From positions 62,001 through 126,000 of the forward strand of contig NZ_JBMPIX010000004.1 in the NCBI RefSeq assembly GCF_049341065.1: a DNA stretch of 64,000 bases. Direction: 5' to 3'. A program made the position numbers and the translations under genes. Below the pieces are notes generated by a model that was given only the letters and a program-made list of their open reading frames with translations, did no database searches and was not told the DNA's origin. Positions 7,987-18,262 of this stretch are shown piece by piece. Position 1 is the stretch's first letter, and each line of letters starts with the position of its first letter. The stretch comes from Pacificoceanicola sp049341065. GTDB lineage: Bacteria > Pseudomonadota > Alphaproteobacteria > Rhodobacterales > Rhodobacteraceae.

Positions 7987-9033
7987 TCAGTCGGTACGAG
8001 CTTGAGCCGCGCCAAGCACGTGCGATTGCCGAGTGACCACTGGACACTCCATTCGCTCAATTGAGGGCAATTCATTAATCTTCAGCAGTTCTTTCACGCT
8101 CCATTGGCCCATTTCACGATGGGGTAGCAAAACGGTGCTGAGACCGGGTGAAAGATGTTGGGCAATTTCCTGATCGTCATATCCCATGACTGCGATGGTC
8201 TCACCAATAATCTCGCCAAGTTCCTTGAGTGCCTCGTAGCAGCCGACCGCCATCAGATCGTTGGCGCAAAAGATGGCGTCGGGGCGGGTCTTTCCAGCCA
8301 AAAGTTTCAATGTGGCCTCGCGGCCCCCACTGGGCAGGAAGTTGCCTTCGACGATGAGGCTCGGGTCAACCGGGATACGGGCCGCGCGAAGCGCGCGTTC
8401 GTAGCCTTCCATCCGCTGGTCAGAGGCTTCCATCCAGCTTTCACCTGAAATGAACGCGATGCGGCGATGCCCTACTGCGAGGAGTGCTTTTGTCGCTTCT
8501 TCTCCACCGCGCCGTTCGGCTGGGACGACGGATGCGTATTTGCCTGCCGCGTCATAGCAATTCAGCAGTGTTGCACGGTGGCGTGCCAAACCGTCTGGCG
8601 GTACAACTTCGCGGGTCAGGATTGAGCCGTAGATGACGCCGACAACGCCGTCATGCGCCCATTTCTTGAGAACCTCCGCCTCATATTGCGCATCGCCCCC
8701 CGTCATGACGACTTCGACGATGATGTCGTTTTTCCAGGCTTCTTCCTGGACGCCTTCAATTGAGATTGCGGCAAAGGGACTGGTTGCGATTTCGTCCAGC
8801 ATCAAGCCGATGACACCAAGGCCAGCGGACTTTGGGGGACGGCCTGCACCGCGCGGGCGATAGCCCAAAGCGTCTACCGCGTCCGTCACCCGTTTGCGGG
8901 TTTCGCGGCTGATGCGCATGTCCTCCAGACCATTCAACACAAACGAAACGGTGGATTGTGAGACGCCAGCGTGAAGGGCGACGTCCTTCATCGTGACGCG
9001 CGACGTGCCTTTTTCATTAGGTTTTCTTGCCAA
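7987..9033 (-). CDS. LacI family transcriptional regulator
   Basis: A 348-residue repressor-type protein. The N-terminal helix-turn-helix is intact (VTMKDVALHAGVSQSTVSFVLNG, residues 14-36, then the hinge helix RVTDAVDALGYRPR), followed by a periplasmic-binding-protein-like sugar-sensing core with typical marks (FISGESWMEASDQRMEGYERAL, DAIFCANDLMAVG, VMGYDDQE). It is divergent from the sugar ABC operon across an 85-base gap that holds a palindromic operator candidate, so it most likely represses that operon and perhaps itself, with the transported sugar or a derivative as inducer. The residues that would define the sugar cannot be read from sequence alone. Confidence 0.92.
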   Translation of the reverse strand: MARKPNEKGTSRVTMKDVALHAGVSQSTVSFVLNGLEDMRISRETRKRVTDAVDALGYRPRGAGRPPKSAGLGVIGLMLDEIATSPFAAISIEGVQEEAWKNDIIVEVVMTGGDAQYEAEVLKKWAHDGVVGVIYGSILTREVVPPDGLARHRATLLNCYDAAGKYASVVPAERRGGEEATKALLAVGHRRIAFISGESWMEASDQRMEGYERALRAARIPVDPSLIVEGNFLPSGGREATLKLLAGKTRPDAIFCANDLMAVGCYEALKELGEIIGETIAVMGYDDQEIAQHLSPGLSTVLLPHREMGQWSVKELLKINELPSIERMECPVVTRQSHVLGAAQARTD

Positions 9034-9065
9034 AATTATATTCCTTGCTTTGCGCTAATAAATAT

Positions 9066-9082
9066 TGCTAATAATTTTAGCA
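9066..9082. promoter_or_regulatory. Palindromic operator candidate for the LacI regulator
   Basis: TGCTAA-N5-TTAGCA is a perfect 6-base inverted repeat with an odd-numbered centre in an AT-rich divergent gap, 37 bases before the first permease ATG. A further TAAT-containing half-site-like GCTAAT lies at 9054-9059. Position and symmetry fit a LacI-family site; the binding itself is inferred. Confidence 0.55.
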
Positions 9083-9118
9083 CAAGAAGAATCAACGCAC
9101 TTTGGGAGGAGGCGATCG

Positions 9119-10201
9119 ATGGCTTCGCGGTCAAAACTATCGCAGACGCAAGCCGCTTGGCTTTTGCTTGCGCCATTCCTCATCACCTACACCTTGTTCC
9201 TGATCTATCCGTTCTTTCGTGGAGTCTGGATATCGCTGCACGATTGGAACCTGCTGGCCGTCGCGTTCAACCCTGACGCAAAAGAATTCGTGGGCCTGCG
9301 AAATTACGAAAGGGTGATGTGGGGCAAAGGCATCACATGGTCCGTTTTCAACGCCCCTATTTTGCAGTCGCTCGGCCTCGCGGGCGCCGTGCTTTCGATC
9401 TTCCTCTCCCGGATGGGCCGTTTGAGCCGCTTCAATGTGATCGCCCTTGGCGTCGTTTCAGTGCTCTTGGTTGTCCTCCCCGGCTTTCATCCGGGAGAAG
9501 GAGGACGTTGGTATGACCGGCGGTTCTGGCCTACGGTCGGCAACACGCTGGTGTTTGTCGGCTTTGCAGTTCCCGGTGTGACCATTTTTGCGCTTCTGTT
9601 GGCGTCAGCGCTCAACCGCGAAACCCGTGCGATGGGCATTCTGCGAACATTGTTTTTCCTCAGTCAGGTGCTCTCGGTCACGGTTGTGACGTTGATTTGG
9701 CAAATTATGTTTTCGCCGCGTCAGGGCTTGATTGCGAACATCACTGAAACCTTCGGTGGCACGCCGATTAACTGGCTAACAGATCAACAGTTCGCCATGG
9801 CGGCGATTGTCATCGCGACAGTTTGGTGGTCACTCGGCATTGCCATGATCCTGTTTCTGGCGGGACTTCAGGACATCTCCAAAGATATTTACGAGGCTGC
9901 TGCGCTCGACAATGCGCGCGGCTGGAAAGCCTTCTGGTTCATCACCCTACCAAACCTGACACGCACGATTTCGGTCGTCGTGATCCTGCAAATCATCCTG
10001 CATTTTCAGGTTTTTGGTCAACCGCACCTGATGACCCAAGGTGGTCCGAACGATTCAACGCAAGTGCTCGTCCGCTACATCTATCAGACCGGTTTCCGCG
10101 ATAGCGAACTTGGCCGCGCAAGCGCCATGGCCGTGTTCTTGTTCCTCATCATGGGGTCGTTCTCGATCATCCAATTCGTAATCGGGCGGGAGAAAGACTG
10201 A
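9119..10201 (+). CDS. Sugar ABC transporter permease (MalF-like)
   Basis: Inner-membrane permease of a CUT1-type sugar importer, 360 residues. The EAA loop that docks onto the ATPase is visible (DIYEAAALDNARGWKAFWFITLPNL). At 360 residues it is longer than the usual approximately 290; the extra length sits after the first transmembrane helix and includes an additional hydrophobic helix (VIALGVVSVLLVVLPG). The start at 9119 has GGGAGGAGG upstream; the frame's earlier start at 9065 would lie inside the operator. Its stop overlaps the next ATG by one base (TGATG), so the two permeases are translationally coupled and form the membrane pore together. Confidence 0.92.
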   Translation: MASRSKLSQTQAAWLLLAPFLITYTLFLIYPFFRGVWISLHDWNLLAVAFNPDAKEFVGLRNYERVMWGKGITWSVFNAPILQSLGLAGAVLSIFLSRMGRLSRFNVIALGVVSVLLVVLPGFHPGEGGRWYDRRFWPTVGNTLVFVGFAVPGVTIFALLLASALNRETRAMGILRTLFFLSQVLSVTVVTLIWQIMFSPRQGLIANITETFGGTPINWLTDQQFAMAAIVIATVWWSLGIAMILFLAGLQDISKDIYEAAALDNARGWKAFWFITLPNLTRTISVVVILQIILHFQVFGQPHLMTQGGPNDSTQVLVRYIYQTGFRDSELGRASAMAVFLFLIMGSFSIIQFVIGREKD

Positions 10202-11034
10202 TGAATCGCAGCTATTACTGGCTTGTCCTCGGCCTCTCGATCCCCGCATTTCTGTGGCTCGTGCCAACACTTTGGATGGTGTCGCTGTCGTTCCAACCCA
10301 ACGAGGTTCTGGCCCGAACAACATCATCGACCTTCTTCGGTCTGATCCCGCTGCCCTTTACAGCGGAGAACTACGCAGCGCTGTTTTCGTTTGGCCAGAC
10401 GCCGTGGTGGTTCATGAACTCGATCATCGTGGCAGTTGGTATGACGTTGGGCGTTCTGTTTGTCTCAACCACCGCAGGCTACGTGCTGGCGCGGATGGAT
10501 TTTCCGTTCAAGCGCACAATCATGGTGATCTGCCTGATTGGTCTGATGGTTCCCGAACAGGCCGTGTTCATCCCGCTCTATACGATGTTCGCCGAGTTTG
10601 GCTGGCACAATTCTTATCACGCATTGATCCTGCCGCGCATGGCTGTGCCGATCGGGGTTTTCTTGATGATGCAGTTCTTCAAGGCGATCCCAAAAGACAT
10701 CGAGGAGGCCGCCCGTTTGGACGGTGTCACATGGCTCAAGATTTTCTGGTACGTCATGCTGCCGCTGGCGCGCCCTGCCATGATGACGCTTGCCATCCTG
10801 ACGTTCCTCTATGCTTGGAACGACTACCTCTGGCCGCTCGTCAGCGCCCAGCAGCGGGAATACTTCACGATCACCTTGGGCCTTGCATCCATTCAATCAA
10901 ACTTCGCGCAATCAGAAGGGCTGGGCCGTGTCATGGCCTCGGGCGTGATCGCGTCCCTTCCGGTTGTCATCTTGTTCCTGATTTTCCAGCGGTACGTGGT
11001 TCAAGCCATGACGGCCGGCGGATCAAAGGGCTAA
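10201..11034 (+). CDS. Carbohydrate ABC transporter permease (MalG-like)
   Basis: The second CUT1 permease, 277 residues, about six transmembrane helices. The EAA motif reads DIEEAARLDGVTWLKIFWYVMLPLARP and the C-terminus ends in a short cytoplasmic tail (QAMTAGGSKG) of the type that contacts the ATPase in MalG. It is coupled to the first permease by a one-base overlap and is followed after 22 bases by the binding protein, which has its own ribosome-binding site. Confidence 0.93.
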   Translation: MNRSYYWLVLGLSIPAFLWLVPTLWMVSLSFQPNEVLARTTSSTFFGLIPLPFTAENYAALFSFGQTPWWFMNSIIVAVGMTLGVLFVSTTAGYVLARMDFPFKRTIMVICLIGLMVPEQAVFIPLYTMFAEFGWHNSYHALILPRMAVPIGVFLMMQFFKAIPKDIEEAARLDGVTWLKIFWYVMLPLARPAMMTLAILTFLYAWNDYLWPLVSAQQREYFTITLGLASIQSNFAQSEGLGRVMASGVIASLPVVILFLIFQRYVVQAMTAGGSKG

Positions 11035-11056
11035 CGCACACTAAGGGAGGAAACTT

Positions 11057-12331
11057 ATGAAATATGCGCTTCTAACGGCGGCTATGGCCGCAGGGATAGC
11101 CACAACGGCACCCGCACAAGAGATTACATTGGGCCGGTTCTTCGGAGCATGTGAGGACGCAGGTACGGACACCACTGCATCCGCAGGTGAGGCCTGCATC
11201 ATTCAGTCTATTATCAACGCCGCCGATGCCGAGCTTGATGGGATCAGCATCAACACCCTGCCCACTGACTGGGGCAATTACTACGATCAAGTCAAAGCCG
11301 CCTATGCGGGTGGTACGCCCCCCGACGTTCACGTCATGCACCGACACCGTGTGCCCGAGTTTGCCGGTCTTGGTGCAATCGCCGAGATTTCCGGCGAGTT
11401 GGAAGCAGCCGGCATCGACCCATCCGACTGGTCGCCAGCAGCTTTGGATGCTGTCAGTTTCAATGGTGGCATCTACGGCGTCCCAATGGATTTCCACGCC
11501 AACCTCTGGCACGTGAACATGGACCTGATGGAGCAAGCCGGTTTGGTTGCAGATGGCAAGCCTGTGCTGCCAACGTCACCGGATGAGCTCCTTGCTCATG
11601 CGCAGCAGTTCAAGGACGCGACCGGGCAGGATTACCTTGCCGCTGACTTTGCCCAGTTCCCATTGGGTGTGCGGACGGTTCTGGCGCTCTTGTGGCAGCA
11701 GGACGCCAACATCTTCACAGATGACGGCACGGCGACCATCAACACACCCGAAGCGCAAAATGCTGTCACGGCCATCACCCAGCTGTTTGATGCCGAGTTG
11801 GCCAATCCGCAGCTAAACTACGCAGACAGCCAGCAAGCGTTCCTGAATGGCGAGGCCGGAATTTTGGTCAACGGCACATGGGTCGTTGATTTCTACACTG
11901 CTGAAGCCGCTAAGGAAGAAGTCGGCCTCGACAACTACTATGTTGCCGACTTCCCGACGTTGTTCGCAACGGGTGCGACTTGGGCCGACAGCCACATGTG
12001 GGCAATTCCTGCATCCCTTGAGGGAGAGCAGCGTGCCGCTGCGTTGAAGGTCATGGCGTTCATCAACGACCATAACATCGATTGGGCCCGCACTGGCCAC
12101 ATGTCGGTTCGCACATCTGTGGTTGAAAGCGCAGCCTACCAAGGCTTGCCGCATCGCGATGAATACACCGGCACAGCCGCCATCGCACGCGACACGCCAC
12201 CGTCTGAGCGTTACGGCGCAATCCAGGACGTGCTCAACCGTGAGCTTCAGGCCATCTGGCTGACAGACAAGCCTGTTGGCGATGCATTGGCTGACGCAGA
12301 GATCGAAGTTCAGGACCTGCTGGACCGCTAA
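11057..12331 (+). CDS. Extracellular sugar-binding protein of ABC transporter
   Basis: A 424-residue family-1 solute-binding protein that captures the substrate in the periplasm. The signal peptide is clear (MKYALLTAAMAAGIATTAPAQ) and lacks a lipobox, so the protein is soluble. The mature part has the expected two-lobe pattern (HVMHRHRVPEFAGLGAI, VPMDFHANLWHVN, FLNGEAGILVNGTWVVDF). A GGGAGGAAAC leader gives a strong ribosome-binding site. A stable hairpin directly behind the gene probably raises its transcript level relative to the downstream genes. The ligand is not evident; the neighbouring glycoside hydrolase suggests a short oligosaccharide or glycoside. Confidence 0.92.
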   Translation: MKYALLTAAMAAGIATTAPAQEITLGRFFGACEDAGTDTTASAGEACIIQSIINAADAELDGISINTLPTDWGNYYDQVKAAYAGGTPPDVHVMHRHRVPEFAGLGAIAEISGELEAAGIDPSDWSPAALDAVSFNGGIYGVPMDFHANLWHVNMDLMEQAGLVADGKPVLPTSPDELLAHAQQFKDATGQDYLAADFAQFPLGVRTVLALLWQQDANIFTDDGTATINTPEAQNAVTAITQLFDAELANPQLNYADSQQAFLNGEAGILVNGTWVVDFYTAEAAKEEVGLDNYYVADFPTLFATGATWADSHMWAIPASLEGEQRAAALKVMAFINDHNIDWARTGHMSVRTSVVESAAYQGLPHRDEYTGTAAIARDTPPSERYGAIQDVLNRELQAIWLTDKPVGDALADAEIEVQDLLDR

Positions 12332-12338
12332 GAAACCT

Positions 12339-12366
12339 ACCGCCCCGTTGCAACCAGCGGGGCGGT
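12339..12366 (+). terminator. Intra-operon hairpin behind the binding-protein gene
   Basis: A perfect 9-base-pair stem (ACCGCCCCG / CGGGGCGGT) with a 10-base loop, followed by TCACGTTTTA. In ABC operons such elements behind the binding-protein gene act as partial terminators or 3' stabilisers that let the binding protein be made in excess. Confidence 0.65.
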
Positions 12367-12393
12367 TCACGTTTTACGAACAAAGGTGCGCCC

Positions 12394-13496
12394 ATGACCC
12401 GTTGGACAAGCAAACACGCCAAAGACTGGTGGCAAGGCCGCCCTTGGGTCTGTGGTTTCAACTTTCTACCCTCGACCGCTGTCAACTTCATCGAAATGTG
12501 GCATCCCGATACCTTCGATATGCCGACGATTATACGGGAACTTGGTTGGGCGGCCGACATTGGTTTCAACGCAATCCGCGTCAACTTGCCGTATCTTGGT
12601 TGGGTTCATGACGCCGACGGGCTTATGGATCGACTCGATCAGGTAATGGACGTGGCCCACGGTCTTGGCATCGACACAATCCCATGCCTGTTTGATGATT
12701 GCGGATTTGGCGGGGATGAACCTGTTTGGGGATCGCAGGCCGAGCCAGTGCCTGGCGTTCACAACAGTCGCGCTGTCGCCTCACCGGGTCGGGCAATTGT
12801 TATGGACCCCGAACAGCGTGAGAGCTTGCAAGCCTACGTTCAGGCAGTCGTTCGCAAGTTCCGTGACGACCGCCGCATCCTGTTCTGGGATTTGTATAAT
12901 GAACCCGGCAACCGGATGAATTTTTCGGATGGTGATTTTGAGCATTACGCTTCTGCACTTGAACAAAGCGCTTTGTCACTGATGGAAAGCTGCTTTGAAT
13001 GGGCAAGGTCACAATATCCGATCCAACCGCTGACGGTCGCAGCATGGACTACCCCACTGCCGGGCGATGACAGTCACCCTTACCAAACCGAGATTGACCG
13101 CAGCGCATTGCTGCATTCAGACATTGTCACATTCCACGCCTACTGGAACCGCGCACGTGTGTCCGAATTTATAGACGTTCTGACCGTCCTCGACCGCCCG
13201 ATCCTGTGCACCGAGTGGATGGCCCGCGCTGTCGATAGCCAGATCAGTGACCAACTCGAGCTTTTTCATGACCGTCTTGTCGGATGTTTTCAATGGGGGC
13301 TGGTCAAGGGTCGCACGCAGACGTGGGTGCCGTGGCCAGACGAGTTGGTCAAGGCGCATGGCGGAGATCCGAGCCGTGACATCTGGTTCCACGATTTGCT
13401 GCATGAGGACGGGCGACCCTACGACGAACGAGAAATTGAAACCATCAAGCGGCTTACCTCAAGCGAAGCGCGGATGCATGAAAGGACGGCAATCTG

Positions 13497-13497
<1 letters not shown>
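12394..13497 (+). CDS. Cytoplasmic clan-A-type glycoside hydrolase (GH5-like)
   Basis: A 367-residue TIM-barrel protein without signal peptide, so it should act on sugar after import. The two glutamates of the retaining clan A mechanism are apparent: acid/base Glu170 in FWDLYNEPGN and nucleophile Glu274 in ILCTEWMAR, about 104 residues apart; His248-Tyr250 in TFHAYWN and the late Trp (GCFQWGLVKG) also fit the active-site wall. Proteins of this type are often labelled 1,4-beta-xylanase, but exact family and substrate cannot be settled here; a beta-glycosidic oligosaccharide or glycoside is likely. It lies between the binding protein and the ATPase genes and overlaps the latter by one base (TGATG). 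Confidence 0.8.
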
Positions 13498-14552
<1,055 letters not shown>

Positions 14553-14559
14553 GACGCCT

Positions 14560-15582
14560 GTGACACCGAAAATTCAGCCCTTTGGAATGCTGCCGGATGG
14601 AACACCGGTGGACCGTGTATCCATTGTCGGCGGGGGGCTGACTGCGAATATCCTCACCTACGGCGCAACGGTTCAGGATTTGCGGCTCGACGGGGTAGAC
14701 CATCCACTCGTCCTTGGTGCGCCTGTGCTGAAGCCATATCTTGGGCCGATGACGTATTTCGGCGCGATCGTCGGACGGTTTGCGAACCGGATTGCTAACG
14801 GAAAGTTCAGCATAGGCGACGAAACTAACCATGTTCCGGCCAATTGGCTCGGTCGCCATGCCTTACATGGTGGCCCGGTTGGTACAGGGCAGAAAGTCTG
14901 GAAAATTGGCGCGCTCTCCGCAGACAGCCTGCGCCTTGATCTGACTTTGCCGGACGGAGATATGGGGTTCCCCGGCGAAATGTCGGTAAGCGCACGCTTT
15001 TTCCTTGGCGGTGACGGTGACCTTGCCATCGACATTCAGGCAACGACCGACGCCCCAAGTCCTTGTTCCTTTGCACATCATGGATACTTCAATCTGGATG
15101 GTGGTGCCGACATTACGAACCATTTACTGTGGATAGATGCGCAATCTTACCTTCCCGTCGATGATGATCTGATCCCAACTGGTGAGGTGGCAGACGTGGC
15201 AGAAACACCCTTTGATTTCCGCACAGCGCGCGAGCTTGAATCAAGGAGAATTGATCACAACTTCTGCCTGTCCGCCCGCCAGGTTCCCCTACGACCTGTG
15301 GTCGAACTATTCAGCGGCGAGAGCGGGATCGCCATGCGTGTCGAAACCACCGAGCCAGGGCTTCAGATCTACGATGGTGGGTACATCCCGAAAGAGGGAC
15401 TGCCTGGGCTGGATGATTATCGCTACGGACCGTTCGCAGGGATCGCGATGGAAACGCAAAGCTGGCCGGATGCGCCAAACCGCCCCGATTTTCCGAGTGC
15501 CATACTCCTGCCGAGTGAGACATATTCTCACCAGATCCGCTATCGCTTTCAACGGAACCGCAGGCAAGTTGGGTGGGATTAG
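14560..15582 (+). CDS. galM: Aldose 1-epimerase (mutarotase, GalM type)
   Basis: Interconverts the alpha and beta anomers of aldoses. The frame runs further upstream, but that part overlaps the ATPase gene; a GTG at 14560, 7 bases after the ATPase stop, gives 340 residues, the normal size. The family marks are TYGATVQDLRL, GRFANRIANG, HALHGGP with the catalytic His-region, SFAHHGYFNLDGG with the second His, and the catalytic Glu in AMETQSWPDAPN. As last gene of the sugar locus it would supply the anomer needed by the first catabolic enzyme, in line with release of free sugar by the co-encoded hydrolase. The GTG start has only a weak ribosome-binding site. Confidence 0.9.
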   Translation: MTPKIQPFGMLPDGTPVDRVSIVGGGLTANILTYGATVQDLRLDGVDHPLVLGAPVLKPYLGPMTYFGAIVGRFANRIANGKFSIGDETNHVPANWLGRHALHGGPVGTGQKVWKIGALSADSLRLDLTLPDGDMGFPGEMSVSARFFLGGDGDLAIDIQATTDAPSPCSFAHHGYFNLDGGADITNHLLWIDAQSYLPVDDDLIPTGEVADVAETPFDFRTARELESRRIDHNFCLSARQVPLRPVVELFSGESGIAMRVETTEPGLQIYDGGYIPKEGLPGLDDYRYGPFAGIAMETQSWPDAPNRPDFPSAILLPSETYSHQIRYRFQRNRRQVGWD

Positions 15583-15762
15583 AAGGCCGATTCATCATCC
15601 TGGGACGGCGGAAGTTACAAGGGTAATGCTATTGCCTGCAGCCAATTGAGCGGACTTTCATGCATCGTGCAGCATCCGGTAAAATGGGCTCAAACCAGCC
15701 ATACCGATTTTTCGCTGACCGCCTGCGTTGACCCCGGCGAAGCAAACGCACATCTATAAGTC

Positions 15763-16089
15763 ATGCTCATTGGTCTCGCCCTTCCTGTCGCTTTGCTCAT
15801 ACTTGCTGCAATCCTTGTGACGCGGGGGATTGAAGCGTTGATGCCGGAAAGCATGGCTGGGATCGTCGCGACATTTGTCCTTTCACTGCTGTTGCTTTGG
15901 GCCTTTTCGGCAGGCCTGTTCGCGGCGCTGTACTTTTGGCGCGGCGTGACTTTCGCCTCATTCTTTGGAGAGTCGCAGGGCTGGCGGCATTTTCTTTGGC
16001 TGGGGGCCAAAGCCGCTCTTGTCTGGGGGCCAATCATGTTGCTGGTTGTCATCACCGCCCCGAGCCGCTGGAAAGAGTCCGTATGGTGA
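15763..16089 (+). CDS. Small membrane protein of unknown function
   Basis: A 108-residue protein with three hydrophobic helices (residues about 2-24, 33-60 and 80-100) and little else; the short loops contain SFFGESQGWRHFLWLG. The ATG has no good ribosome-binding site, but the frame is clean and it precedes two other small membrane genes on the same strand. No family recognised. Confidence 0.6.
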   Translation: MLIGLALPVALLILAAILVTRGIEALMPESMAGIVATFVLSLLLLWAFSAGLFAALYFWRGVTFASFFGESQGWRHFLWLGAKAALVWGPIMLLVVITAPSRWKESVW

Positions 16090-16155
16090 CGCACGTCCGG
16101 GTCTTGATTTTCCCGCGCCGTCCAGTCAGGTGAAGGGCAAAGGGGACCAAGGTTC

Positions 16156-16422
16156 ATGTATGCGCTTCTTCAGCTATTGGTGGTCGGCTTCATCATTTTG
16201 ACCGTGGTCTACGTGGCCCTGTCGATTTATTCGCGCCGCGTGCGGCGGGCCAAGCTGATCAACGAGTGGAACGACGAGGGCCGGATTGGCGATCGCGAAA
16301 CCTTTGTCGAAGAAGGCCTCAAGGACTATGATCACTCGCTCAGGCGCAAATTGATCCTTGGGGTTTACGTGGTGCCTTTGGTGTTGATTGGCACTATCAT
16401 CTATCTGACGAATTTCCGCTAA
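16156..16422 (+). CDS. Small conserved membrane protein
   Basis: 88 residues with two transmembrane helices (about 4-24 and 67-86) and a charged cytoplasmic loop between them (SRRVRRAKLINEWNDEG...). The layout and position next to the DUF1523 gene are typical of Rhodobacterales. Its stop lies inside the ribosome-binding region of the next gene (TAAGGAGG), so both are translated from one transcript. Confidence 0.7.
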   Translation: MYALLQLLVVGFIILTVVYVALSIYSRRVRRAKLINEWNDEGRIGDRETFVEEGLKDYDHSLRRKLILGVYVVPLVLIGTIIYLTNFR

Positions 16423-16432
16423 GGAGGCCAGG

Positions 16433-17044
16433 ATGGTCTATGTGAAATGGGTGTTTATCACGGCGTTCTGGCTGCTGGTCGCGGCGTTCCTGCACTATAC
16501 GCTGCCGCAGCACGATATCGCGCGCATCACCGACACCTATGAAAAGCGGATTGATCCGGGCGAAAACAGCCTGTTCTGGGCGCAGGCCGACGTGGGCACC
16601 GATGGGACACTGCAAAACCGCGATGTGTTCTTTATCCAGACCCGCCGTCGCGGCGATGACGTCATGGTTTACCGCAACGAGGACACCGGCTGGGGTTGGC
16701 CGCCGTATTTCAAGTTCGACACCTCGAACCTTCAGGCCGAGGCGGCTGACCTCCGCTCGATCGCGAGCGATCCGCAATGGGTGGTGATCACCCACTATGG
16801 CTGGCGGAACGAGTTCATGACGATCTTCCCCAACGCCATATCCGTGCGTCCGGTCGATGACCCGGACGTGCGCATTATCCCCTGGCTGAACATCTTCATC
16901 CTGACTTTGCTTGCCGCCACCTTTTGGGCTCTCCGCGTTCGCTGGGTCCGCTTCCGCGAACGCCGCATCGACCCTGCGCTGGAAAGCGTCGAGGATTCGG
17001 TACACGCAGGTGGCAGCCGTTTGCGGCGCTTTTTCAGTCGTTAA
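16433..17044 (+). CDS. DUF1523 family membrane protein
   Basis: A 203-residue protein with an N-terminal transmembrane helix (WVFITAFWLLVAAFLHYTLP), a periplasmic domain with the family phrase DVFFIQTRRRG and MVYRNEDTGWGWPPYFKFD, and a C-terminal transmembrane helix (IIPWLNIFILTLLAATFWAL) followed by an Arg-rich cytoplasmic tail. This matches DUF1523 (PF07509), a family of unknown function largely confined to Rhodobacterales. AAGGAGG precedes the ATG. Confidence 0.82.
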   Translation: MVYVKWVFITAFWLLVAAFLHYTLPQHDIARITDTYEKRIDPGENSLFWAQADVGTDGTLQNRDVFFIQTRRRGDDVMVYRNEDTGWGWPPYFKFDTSNLQAEAADLRSIASDPQWVVITHYGWRNEFMTIFPNAISVRPVDDPDVRIIPWLNIFILTLLAATFWALRVRWVRFRERRIDPALESVEDSVHAGGSRLRRFFSR

Positions 17045-17054
17045 TAGGGCCATC

Positions 17055-18242
17055 ATGCGAACTGTTTTTCTGACCTTTGCCTTGTGGATGTTGGCCGCGC
17101 CCTTGGCGGCACAGCAGGACTGTGTCGAGTTTCTAGGCAAGTGCCACAACACCGGCAGCAGTTACGTCACCGTGAAACTACGCCAAGACGGTGCCGATCT
17201 AAGCGGGATCGGCGTTCTGGACTGGGCAGAATCGGTGGAATTGATCGGACCCGAAGGGCAACGTCCACCGGTGTCCATCGCGGCGCTGGCCAATCTGCCA
17301 AATCTCAACAATCTGAGGTTGGAGAACCTGACCGTTTCAGACCCCGGTGCCCTTGGTGAACTTCAAGTCGAGGATCTGGGATTCAAAAGTGTCTCTGCGG
17401 ACGATTTCTCTGGTCTGGCCCGCGTGGCGCAATTGCGTAAACTGCGCTTTGTGAATGTGTCCGGCCTGCCCGGTCTGAAGCTGGCCAACCTGCCGCCGCT
17501 GGTCGATCTGACCTTGGTCGACACACCCTTGCCCGCGCTGGACGGGCTGGAGCGGCTGACCGACCTGCAAAGCCTTGTTCTGGCAAATACAGGTGCAACT
17601 GATCTGTCGGCTGTCGCGGCGCTGAACCTGCGCAGGTTCATCATGCGGGGCGAGCGGCTGGACGACCTGTCGATGCTGTCCGGCAGTCCCAATCTGGCGT
17701 TTCTTGTCCTCAATGGCTCTGAGGTCACCTCGCTGGACAGTCTTCCGCACCCGGACAGTTTGATGAATCTCAGCGCCTTGGACAGTGCACTGGAAGATAT
17801 CTCAGCTCTCTCGGTCGCCAAAAAGCTGCGCAATCTTGATCTGCGCGGCAGCAAGGTTGCGGATGTGACCGGAATCCACCATCTGCCGCTGCTCGAAGAA
17901 CTGGACCTGCGCGAGACACCCGTTTCTGACCTGTCTCCACTTGCCAATCTGCGCGCGCTGAAAAAGCTATGGCTGACTGACACGAAGGTGGCAGACCTAG
18001 GGCCGTTGGCCGGGTTGCCGTCGATCGAACAACTTTCGATCTCAGGCATTCCCGCCACGCAGGCTTATGCGCTGGCGGCGCTGGACAAGGTGACGATCCT
18101 GTGGATGAACCACACACGCGTGGGCGATCTGAAACCTTTGCTGGACATGGACGCCCTGCAAGCGCTGCGGATCGATGATGAAAAAATGGTCGCGCGGGAG
18201 CGTTTGGAACAGTTCATCGCCCAGCGGGTCCTGCCCGAGTAG
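17055..18242 (+). CDS. Exported leucine-rich-repeat protein
   Basis: A 395-residue protein with a signal peptide (MRTVFLTFALWMLAAPLAAQQ) and then about a dozen repeats of roughly 22 residues of the pattern LxxLxxLxLxxTxVxDLxPL (for example LEELDLRETPVSDLSPLANL and LKKLWLTDTKVADLGPLAGL). This is the internalin/SDS22-like class of leucine-rich repeats, which form a curved binding surface; there is no C-terminal anchor, so it should be periplasmic or secreted. I chose the ATG at 17055, since the longer frame upstream overlaps DUF1523 and lacks a signal peptide. It is convergent with soeC. The partner is unknown. Confidence 0.82.
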   Translation: MRTVFLTFALWMLAAPLAAQQDCVEFLGKCHNTGSSYVTVKLRQDGADLSGIGVLDWAESVELIGPEGQRPPVSIAALANLPNLNNLRLENLTVSDPGALGELQVEDLGFKSVSADDFSGLARVAQLRKLRFVNVSGLPGLKLANLPPLVDLTLVDTPLPALDGLERLTDLQSLVLANTGATDLSAVAALNLRRFIMRGERLDDLSMLSGSPNLAFLVLNGSEVTSLDSLPHPDSLMNLSALDSALEDISALSVAKKLRNLDLRGSKVADVTGIHHLPLLEELDLRETPVSDLSPLANLRALKKLWLTDTKVADLGPLAGLPSIEQLSISGIPATQAYALAALDKVTILWMNHTRVGDLKPLLDMDALQALRIDDEKMVARERLEQFIAQRVLPE

Positions 18243-18262
18243 GCGCGGACCATACGGGGGCC

